The notes beneath the pieces are model-generated. The model saw nothing but the letters and a program-made list of their open reading frames with translations, was not told the origin of the DNA and did no database searches. From an uncultured Anaerovibrio sp. (GTDB taxonomy: Bacteria > Bacillota > Negativicutes > Selenomonadales > Selenomonadaceae): 23,576 bases of DNA. Position numbers and translations under genes: made by a program. Shown piece after piece: positions 8,831 to 13,973 of this stretch; position 1 is the first letter of the stretch; every line of letters starts with the position of its first letter. The DNA is taken from positions 1 through 23,576 of the forward strand of contig CAKPYV010000036.1 in NCBI GenBank assembly GCA_934203205.1, read 5' to 3'.

Positions 8831-9699
8831 CAGTTATAACCTTGAAAAGTGTGCCACAATCCTTGCGGGGAGATTTGACACGGTGGATGCAGGAAATTGC
8901 CACTGGTGTTTATGTAGGGAATTTTAATAGTCGTATCAGGGAGTATCTTTGGAATCGAGTAAAGGAGACTATGGGGCATGGCGAGGCTAGCATGTGCTTT
9001 GCAACAAGAAATGAATTCGGCTACGATTTTGTTACAGAGAATACTTTGCGCTCGGTTATTGATTATGATGGTTTACCATTAATTTTTATTCCTAAGGAAA
9101 TTTCTGAGTCAACGGGACTAGCACGTGGATTTAGTAATGCAGCGAAATTTCATCGTGCAAGAAATGCTGTAAAAAGGAAGGGCAAAGAAAGGGAAAAGAG
9201 TTATGTCATCATCAATATTGTAACTGATGGTTTGGATGTTCAGCAGAATCATATATTAGAAATAGGTGCTATTCGTTGTGAAAATGGCGAAGAGAATAGT
9301 TTTCATGAGTTGATTGCCTATGCAGGTAGCATTCCTGAGCATATTAGCAACATGAGGGGAATCACCTGCTCCATGCTGCAGCAGGAAGGAAAGCCGATAG
9401 AGCTGGTGTTGGCAGCATTGCGAGAATTTATTGGCGAAAGTGAGTTAATCGGCTATCATGTTGGTTTTGACATTGAGTGTTTGAATCGGGATTTAGAAAA
9501 ATGTGGATTGGGATATTTAAACAATCGGGTACATGATCTTTTGCCGATAATAAAAAAGGAGCAGATTTTTCAAGAGGATTATAAATTGGAAACATCATTG
9601 AAAAGTTATGGGATTCGTGAAAATGTGCCTTATCGAGCATTGGAGAAGGCGGAGCTGGTAAAACGCCTTGCACAGAAGTTAAATAAATTCGGGATTTAA
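8821..9699 (+). CDS. cas2: Cas2 fused to a DnaQ-like (DEDDh-fold) domain with degenerate catalytic motifs
   Basis: Residues 1-93 are a Cas2e domain: the start MPMTVITLKSVP, then RGDLTRWMQEIATGVYVG and a close around DGLPLIFIP, as in E. coli Cas2. A basic linker (about 94-126) leads to a DnaQ-like domain (127-292). Cas2-DnaQ fusions are known in type I-E systems such as Streptococcus thermophilus, where the DEDDh exonuclease trims prespacers. Here the Exo I motif, normally D-x-E-T-T-G, reads N132-I-V134-T-D-G. Exo II keeps FD (D217) but has H213 where Asn is usual. Exo III, normally H-R-A-L-x-D-A, reads Y271-R-A-L-E-K276-A. Only one of the five catalytic residues remains, so the domain is probably not a nuclease. 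The fold-level similarity is otherwise good. ATG 8821 follows GAGG at 7 nt spacing; ATG 8827 is a less likely start. Confidence 0.9.
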   Translation: MPMTVITLKSVPQSLRGDLTRWMQEIATGVYVGNFNSRIREYLWNRVKETMGHGEASMCFATRNEFGYDFVTENTLRSVIDYDGLPLIFIPKEISESTGLARGFSNAAKFHRARNAVKRKGKEREKSYVIINIVTDGLDVQQNHILEIGAIRCENGEENSFHELIAYAGSIPEHISNMRGITCSMLQQEGKPIELVLAALREFIGESELIGYHVGFDIECLNRDLEKCGLGYLNNRVHDLLPIIKKEQIFQEDYKLETSLKSYGIRENVPYRALEKAELVKRLAQKLNKFGI

Positions 9700-9738
9700 A
9701 GTCGGCAATAGTGGCTAGAATAAAGGGATCTTTTACTG
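9700..9738 (+). promoter_or_regulatory. Very short candidate CRISPR leader
   Basis: Only 39 bp lie between the cas2 stop and repeat 1. The stretch carries a possible -10 box TAGAAT (9716-9721) but no convincing -35. Repeat orientation and the decayed right-hand repeat place the leader on this side, so either the leader is unusually short or it extends into the 3' end of cas2. The array may also be read through from the cas operon, since no terminator intervenes. Confidence 0.5.
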
Positions 9739-11353
9739 GTCTTTCCCGCGTGAGCGGGGGTGATCCCGAAACAATGCCCCAGTACAAATTAGTGTACAAG
9801 TCTTTCCCGCGTGAGCGGGGGTGATCCTCAATGTGGACGCTGACGGTCGTATCAGTGTAGGTCTTTCCCGCGTGAGCGGGGGTGATCCCTCGTAATAACT
9901 TGCTACATCAACAACCTGAATGTCTTTCCCGCGTGAGCGGGGGTGATCCCTCCGCTATCAGGGTGGACATAGTTATGTAGGCGTCTTTCCCGCGTGAGCG
10001 GGGGTGATCCCGGAATCTGTTCAGGTGCAGCAGCAGGCCCACCGTCTTTCCCGCGTGAGCGGGGGTGATCCTGTCCCAGAAGTCCGTGAGAGTTGACTCA
10101 TTGAGTCTTTCCCGCGTGAGCGGGGGTGATCCCGAGATACCGTTGCCTCTGCAACACCCGTGTAAGTCTTTCCCGCGTGAGCGGGGGTGATCCCGGTGGG
10201 AATGCCATCAGCTTGTGCCTTATAGCGTCTTTCCCGCGTGAGCGGGGGTGATCCTAAAACATTGGCGGAAAGCAAGCCCTAACATCGGTCTTTCCCGCGT
10301 GAGCGGGGGTGATCCTGAGCTGAGAAAGAACGCTGGACGGATTGTCAAGTCTTTCCCGCGTGAGCGGGGGTGATCCCGGACACTTAAGACAGAAAGGCAA
10401 GGTTGCCGAGTCTTTCCCGCGTGAGCGGGGGTGATCCCAAATTCTACTATCCTACACTTCAAATGACACTGTCTTTCCCGCGTGAGCGGGGGTGATCCTA
10501 CTCATGACGATTACCAGAGATACCATCGATTGTCTTTCCCGCGTGAGCGGGGGTGATCCTGGCATGTGGGTGGAAAACTTCACATGGGGTGGGTCTTTCC
10601 CGCGTGAGCGGGGGTGATCCCGCAGAACTGACTGAAAAGCTGGTAGGGCTTCAGTCTTTCCCGCGTGAGCGGGGGTGATCCCTCCAGAACTTCAGCTTTT
10701 AGCTTCTTGTGCTTGTCTTTCCCGCGTGAGCGGGGGTGATCCTTCGTGATGGTATTAAAGTAAAGCCGCCTAAATGTCTTTCCCGCGTGAGCGGGGGTGA
10801 TCCTACTAAAGTAATGTCTAAGTCTTTCACTGAGCAGTCTTTCCCGCGTGAGCGGGGGTGATCCTGGATATATACTTATTAATGTTAATAAGATTTTGTC
10901 TTTCCCGCGTGAGCGGGGGTGATCCCATGATTTATAACGAGTGGTTTCGTGATGAAAAGTCTTTCCCGCGTGAGCGGGGGTGATCCCAAAAGGACTAACG
11001 GCTGAAAACTGGGCATCAAGTCTTTCCCGCGTGAGCGGGGGTGATCCTAAGCCAGCTGTCAAGAAGACCGAGGCCAAGGTGTCTTTCCCGCGTGAGCGGG
11101 GGTGATCCCGGAGTACCAGACCCAGGGGCTGTTAATCAGTAGTCTTTCCCGCGTGAGCGGGGGTGATCCCTTTAGAAAAATATTTACGAAAAAAGTACAT
11201 AGGTCTTTCCCGCGTGAGCGGGGGTGATCCCATCGTTAATCGAAGAAATGAGGAATCCGAGAAGTCTTTCCCGCGTGAGCGGGGGTGATCCACAAAGGCA
11301 TCGCTGAAAAAATTGCTTGCATGGGGTCTTTCCCGCGTGAGCGGGGGTGATCC
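9739..11353 (+). repeat. Leader-side repeat block, GTGA loop (repeats 1-27)
   Basis: Twenty-seven consecutive repeats are identical by eye, with G at position 14. In RNA the loop is GUGA, which fits the GNRA tetraloop rule. These are the most recently acquired units if the leader is on the left. Confidence 0.9.
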
Positions 11354-11386
11354 TACCGCTTAATTCTGCCCTCATTCATTTTGAAA

Positions 11387-11414
11387 GTCTTTCCCGCGTA
11401 AGCGGGGGTGATCC
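11387..11414 (+). repeat. Transitional repeat 28, GTAA loop
   Basis: This is the only repeat with A at position 14 (CGCGTAAGCGG). It lies exactly at the border between the GTGA and GTCA blocks. GUAA also satisfies the GNRA rule. Confidence 0.9.
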
Positions 11415-11447
11415 CATCCTGCCATCCTCTCCTTGACATCGGTCCAA

Positions 11448-12269
11448 GTCTTTCCCGCGTCAGCGGGGGTGATCCTACCTGATGTAACTATAGACAGCAC
11501 TGTAGCTATGTCTTTCCCGCGTCAGCGGGGGTGATCCCCGAGCACTACGGAGTTATCCTCTAAGTTAATAGTCTTTCCCGCGTCAGCGGGGGTGATCCTG
11601 TCCTTTCAACAAGTGAGAGGGTAGCTATCAAGTCTTTCCCGCGTCAGCGGGGGTGATCCTCTTCCAGACAATAATCAAGAACTTCTTTTTCTGTCTTTCC
11701 CGCGTCAGCGGGGGTGATCCCGGTATCTCGTTGGGAATCCGCAGAAATTAACAGTCTTTCCCGCGTCAGCGGGGGTGATCCTGGCACAACACTAATTTTG
11801 AGAAGTATCTAAGAGTCTTTCCCGCGTCAGCGGGGGTGATCCTACTTGCTACCCCCAGCGCGGCGGTGGATATAAGTCTTTCCCGCGTCAGCGGGGGTGA
11901 TCCCAGTGCCGTCATATTTAAGCATACAAGGCCTTGGTCTTTCCCGCGTCAGCGGGGGTGATCCCGCACCGCAATTCGAGTCGTTGCTCCAGGCACCGTC
12001 TTTCCCGCGTCAGCGGGGGTGATCCTTTTGAAAATCATAAGGAAGAAACGGGGGATAAGTCTTTCCCGCGTCAGCGGGGGTGATCCGAGGAATGTGTATG
12101 CAGTGGCGTAAATCACAAAGTCTTCCCCGCGTCAGCGGGGGTGATCCTAGCTTCCTTGGTTTGCTCATCTGGCACTACATGTCTTTCCCGCGTCAGCGGG
12201 GGTGATCCCGCTTCAAAATCTTTTTTGGCACTGCTAAATACGTCTTTCCCGCGTCAGCGGGGGTGATCC
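11448..12269 (+). repeat. Trailer-side repeat block, GTCA loop (repeats 29-42)
   Basis: Fourteen repeats have C at position 14. The loop GUCA is not a GNRA tetraloop. Repeat 40 (12120) has an extra change, TCTTCCCC in place of TCTTTCCC. These are the older units. Confidence 0.9.
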
Positions 12270-12302
12270 CATATTTTCTTGCTTTAGAGAACCATAGTCG
12301 TC

Positions 12303-12330
12303 GTCTTTCCCGCGTGAGCGGGGGATATTC
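12303..12330 (+). repeat. Degenerate terminal repeat 43
   Basis: The first 22 bases match the GTGA-type repeat, but the last six read ATATTC in place of TGATCC. A decayed last repeat is typical of the leader-distal end of an array. It still encodes the hairpin, so Cas6e could release the last crRNA. Confidence 0.9.
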
Positions 12331-12342
12331 AAGTTAATATGT

Positions 12343-12409
12343 TATAATATAATCAGAGTTAAGGTAGGTAGATATTGCTAAAAAACATTATTTGTGATAC
12401 ACTCTGATT
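12343..12409 (+). promoter_or_regulatory. Promoter of a candidate small RNA, with flanking inverted repeat
   Basis: TTGCTA (12375-12380), a 17-bp spacer ending TGa, then TACACT (12398-12403) form a sigma-A-type promoter with an extended -10; the predicted start is near 12410. A perfect 9-bp inverted repeat, AATCAGAGT (12351-12359) and ACTCTGATT (12401-12409), brackets it, the right arm covering the -10/+1 region. It could be an operator pair or a hairpin in a read-through transcript. A separate TATAAT at 12343-12348 has no matching -35. Confidence 0.5.
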
Positions 12410-12500
12410 GACAAATGATGTGCTGTATGGCAAGCGTAACGGTTGTTGCCTACAGGTAGTACAAAGCCCCCACGAGTTCCAGTCGTGGGGGCTTTGTTAT
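12410..12500 (+). ncRNA. Candidate small RNA (~88 nt) downstream of the CRISPR array
   Basis: A transcript from the promoter at 12375-12403 would run about 88 nt to the terminator at 12461-12497. It contains a possible hairpin GGCAA...TTGCC (12429-12450). The only small frame (14 codons from ATG 12414) has no Shine-Dalgarno and no recognisable features, so a non-coding role is favoured. No RNA family was recognised. Segment 12448-12462 is partly complementary to the leader of the toxin mRNA downstream. Confidence 0.45.
12461..12500. terminator. Strong hairpin terminator after the array
   Basis: Perfect 15-bp stem ACAAAGCCCCCACGA (12461-12475) and its complement (12483-12497) around loop GTTCCAG. 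The U tract is short (TTTGTTATT on the + strand), and the symmetry lets it act on both strands. It probably ends the small RNA and any CRISPR read-through. Confidence 0.8.
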
Positions 12501-12505
12501 TAAGA

Positions 12506-12534
12506 TTGCTATACATATTGATTTAAGGTATAAT
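12506..12534 (+). promoter_or_regulatory. Toxin mRNA promoter
   Basis: TTGCTA (12506-12511), a 17-bp spacer and a perfect TATAAT (12529-12534). The predicted start near 12541 gives a leader of about 60 nt before the small reading frame at 12600. Confidence 0.75.
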
Positions 12535-12561
12535 ATTTTACGTAAGAGGTGTACCTACACG

Positions 12562-12601
12562 GTAGGCGGTTAATCCTGCCCCTGAAAGGGGGCTTGCCTA
12601 T
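12562..12601 (+). promoter_or_regulatory. Structured leader sequestering the toxin ribosome-binding site
   Basis: Two nested stems can form. The outer one pairs TAGGC (12563-12567, plus a G-U end pair) with GCCTA (12596-12600) and covers the AUG. The inner one pairs GCCCC (12578-12582) with GGGGC (12589-12593) and covers the Shine-Dalgarno AAAGGGGG. Such sequestration is common in type I toxin mRNAs, where it delays translation until the RNA is processed. Confidence 0.55.
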
Positions 12602-12668
12602 GACTTTGTATGATTTTTTGGCACTGGTTTTTCTAGTGACTATCTGCATTGTTGCTATTAAGGCATAG
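12600..12668 (+). CDS. Small hydrophobic peptide, putative type I (holin-like) toxin
   Basis: ATG 12600 opens a 22-codon frame ending TAG at 12666-12668. The peptide starts MTLYDFLALVFLVTICIV and ends with a Lys near the C-terminus: one hydrophobic helix (about residues 6-20) preceded by a short polar head. This shape matches the very short putative holin-like toxins often annotated in Bacillota, which insert in the inner membrane when overexpressed. Support comes mainly from the surroundings: a good promoter, AAAGGGGG 7 nt upstream, a sequestering leader, and a convergent antisense RNA with its own promoter and terminator. I cannot assign it to a named family with certainty, and toxicity is inferred. 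It is too short for most gene finders. Confidence 0.65.
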   Translation: MTLYDFLALVFLVTICIVAIKA

Positions 12669-12762
12669 AAAAACCGCCAATGCTTTTGGCCGAGCTAAAG
12701 GGCGGTTTTCCATACTTAGCTTTTTCTGTTCGTCGGGGCAACCGTCTATCGGTGCTCCTCTT
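12666..12762 (-). ncRNA. Antisense RNA antitoxin (predicted, ~96 nt)
   Basis: On the minus strand a promoter (12769-12797) would start transcription near 12761. The RNA runs leftward through a stem-loop (complement of 12735-12758) and ends at the hairpin 12670-12709, where the minus strand reads GGCGGTTTTTC. It is fully complementary to the 3' untranslated part of the toxin mRNA and just reaches its stop codon. Tail-to-tail overlap of this kind is the arrangement of TxpA/RatA and BsrG/SR4 in Bacillus. Confidence 0.6.
12670..12712. terminator. Hairpin in the toxin 3' UTR and terminator of the antisense RNA
   Basis: AAAACCGCC (12670-12678) pairs with GGCGGTTTT (12701-12709); the loop may hold a smaller hairpin. 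On the minus strand the stem is followed by a U run, a good intrinsic terminator for the antisense RNA. On the plus strand it lies just after the toxin stop codon. Confidence 0.7.
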
Positions 12763-12771
12763 ATTTTTATT
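12735..12771 (+). terminator. Toxin mRNA terminator
   Basis: GGGGC-(A)-ACCG (12735-12744) pairs with CGGTGCTCC (12750-12758) around TCTAT, with one bulged A and one G-U pair. The T-rich tail TCTTATTTTTATT follows. The same stem folds in the antisense RNA on the other strand and could be the first contact between the two RNAs. Confidence 0.65.
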
Positions 12772-12797
12772 ATACATTGCAAGTAAATTAATTGCAA
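12769..12797 (-). promoter_or_regulatory. Antisense RNA promoter
   Basis: Read on the minus strand: TTGCAA (12797-12792), a 17-bp spacer, and a perfect TATAAT (12774-12769). It is at least as good as the toxin promoter, as expected for an antitoxin RNA made in excess. A second TTGCAA lies 15 bp away (12777-12782). Confidence 0.75.
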
Positions 12798-12838
12798 CAT
12801 ATTTACAAGGATAACATCATAAAAGGGAGTGGTTGTAC

Positions 12839-13858
12839 ATGAGGAGAATATTTATCCTACTGTGTTTGCTGATGGTGTGGGCAGAGAGTGCCTTGGCGGT
12901 GGGGAATCTGGGGGTGTTGTGGGATTGGCAGGCCCCGGGGGAGAAGGAGAGCCGGCTGGTACACCAGGCAAAATTGCCTGGAATTGATGTATTATCTCCT
13001 AGCTGGTTTATTATTGAGAATGCTCAGGGCAAAATCAAAACCCGTCATGGCAGTGTGAAGTATGTCCGTCAGGCTCACAACAAGGGGTATCAGGTGTGGG
13101 CTTTGATTACCAATAATTTTGATCCTCAAATGACCAGCAAGCTGTTGGACAGTCCCCTGGCACGGAAAAGGGTAATTGCCCAGATGGAGCAGCTGGCCAA
13201 GGATTATGAACTGGATGGTTTTAATCTGGATTTTGAAAATATCAATCCGGCAGACAAGGACAAGCTGACGGATTTTGTGGAGGAGATTAGCAAGGCCTTG
13301 AAACATCAGGGGCTGATTATTTCCATAGATGTGACCATTCCCAGCAATTCCGGCTATTGGTCCAAATGCTACGACCGAAAGGCCATAGCAGAGGTGGTGG
13401 ATTACATGATGCTGATGGCCTATGATGAGCACGGGGCTGGTTCCGAGGTTAGCGGTTCTGTGGCATCCCTGCCTTGGGTGGAGGATGGTATTCAGAAAAC
13501 ACTGCAGGAGGGCGTGCCGGAGAAAAAGCTGATTCTGGGTATGCCTCTTTATATGCGCCTTTGGCAGGAGACAAAGGGGAGGGTTAAGGCCAAAACCCTA
13601 TCTATGGCGCAGGCAGACAAGGTGATTCGGGAAAAGGGATTGGCGCCTGTGTGGCTTTCCAAGGAGGGACAGTATTATTTTGAATATCAGGAGAAAAATA
13701 CCCGCTATCGGGTATGGCAGGAAAATCGCCGTTCTCTGGCCTTGAAGGCTTCCTTGGTGAATCGCTACAATCTGGCAGGAGGTGCCTATTGGCGCAGTAC
13801 CTTGGAGACAGAGGATGTGTGGCCAGCCTTGGCGGAAACTCTATCCTACGGCAAATAA
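12839..13858 (+). CDS. Secreted GH18-family glycoside hydrolase (chitinase-like)
   Basis: The 339-residue protein starts with a Sec signal peptide (RRIF, hydrophobic 4-14, AESALA with likely cleavage after A20). The rest is a single GH18 TIM barrel. The catalytic motif LDGFNLDFEN spans residues 125-134, with E133 as proton donor and Asn in place of the first Asp of D-x-D-x-E, as is common in YaaH/SleL-type GH18 enzymes. MMLMAYDEHG near residue 193 is the conserved beta-6 motif. No LysM or other wall-binding domain is visible. A role in peptidoglycan or glycan hydrolysis outside the cytoplasm is likely, but the substrate is unknown. The frame is open from TTG 12833, but GGGAG (12825-12829) fits ATG 12839 better. 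No clear terminator follows. Confidence 0.85.
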   Translation: MRRIFILLCLLMVWAESALAVGNLGVLWDWQAPGEKESRLVHQAKLPGIDVLSPSWFIIENAQGKIKTRHGSVKYVRQAHNKGYQVWALITNNFDPQMTSKLLDSPLARKRVIAQMEQLAKDYELDGFNLDFENINPADKDKLTDFVEEISKALKHQGLIISIDVTIPSNSGYWSKCYDRKAIAEVVDYMMLMAYDEHGAGSEVSGSVASLPWVEDGIQKTLQEGVPEKKLILGMPLYMRLWQETKGRVKAKTLSMAQADKVIREKGLAPVWLSKEGQYYFEYQEKNTRYRVWQENRRSLALKASLVNRYNLAGGAYWRSTLETEDVWPALAETLSYGK

Positions 13859-13897
13859 GATAATTTGTAAATATTTTAGTTGAAGGGACATATGGCC

Positions 13898-13926
13898 TTT
13901 CAAAACCATCTTGAAAACCATATAAT
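13898..13926 (+). promoter_or_regulatory. Promoter with internal dyad upstream of the Crp/Fnr-type gene
   Basis: TTTCAA (13898-13903), a 17-bp spacer and TATAAT (13921-13926). The -35 is weak. TTTCAA and TTGAAA (13911-13916) form a perfect 6-bp dyad around 7 bases, overlapping the -35 and spacer, a plausible operator for autoregulation by the downstream Crp/Fnr-type protein. A second TATAAT lies at 13965-13970, next to the start codon. Confidence 0.4.
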
Positions 13927-13973
13927 ATCCTTGTAATGAATCCGAAATGCTAGCAAAAACAGGATATAATATT

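Larger units (their letters stand above)
9739..12330 (+). CRISPR. Type I-E CRISPR array, 43 repeats and 42 spacers
   Basis: The 28-nt repeat begins GTCTTTCCCGCGT and ends GCGGGGGTGATCC, with one variable loop base between (position 14, then A). The unit is 61 bp: repeats start at 9739, 9800, 9861 and so on to 12303. Spacers are 33 nt except spacers 26 (11292-11325) and 29 (11476-11509), which are 34. Stem CCCGC (positions 7-11) pairs with GCGGG (16-20) around a GTNA loop. Repeats 1-27 have GTGA, repeat 28 GTAA, repeats 29-42 GTCA; repeat 40 also has T6 changed to C. Repeat 43 has GTGA and a decayed 3' end (ATATTC), marking the trailer end. Transcription is expected left to right, as in E. coli-type repeats. 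All spacers differ by eye; their targets cannot be told from this sequence. Confidence 0.98.

Noticed and set aside
9428..9799. Minus-strand frame across the cas2 end and first repeats
   Set aside because: It runs over the conserved Cas2-DnaQ coding region and two CRISPR repeats; it has no homology-like features.
10804..10836. Spacer 18 contains GTCTTTC followed by TGAGC, resembling a piece of the repeat
   Set aside because: The match is short, the hairpin stem is missing and the spacer has normal length, so chance is the simplest explanation.
10021..11375. Long minus-strand reading frames rich in recurring GITPAHAGKT, DHPRSRGKD and GSPPLTRER peptides
   Set aside because: These are the three reading phases of the CRISPR repeat, whose 61-bp unit shifts frame each time. 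They are a known annotation artefact, with no ribosome-binding site.
12414..12458. 14-codon frame starting ATGATG after the array
   Set aside because: No Shine-Dalgarno, no hydrophobic or known pattern, and it lies within the candidate small RNA.
12666..12762. Antisense RNA as a CreA-like crRNA mimic guiding Cascade to the toxin promoter
   Set aside because: It shows no segment resembling the CRISPR repeat hairpin or handle; it fits a normal type I antitoxin.
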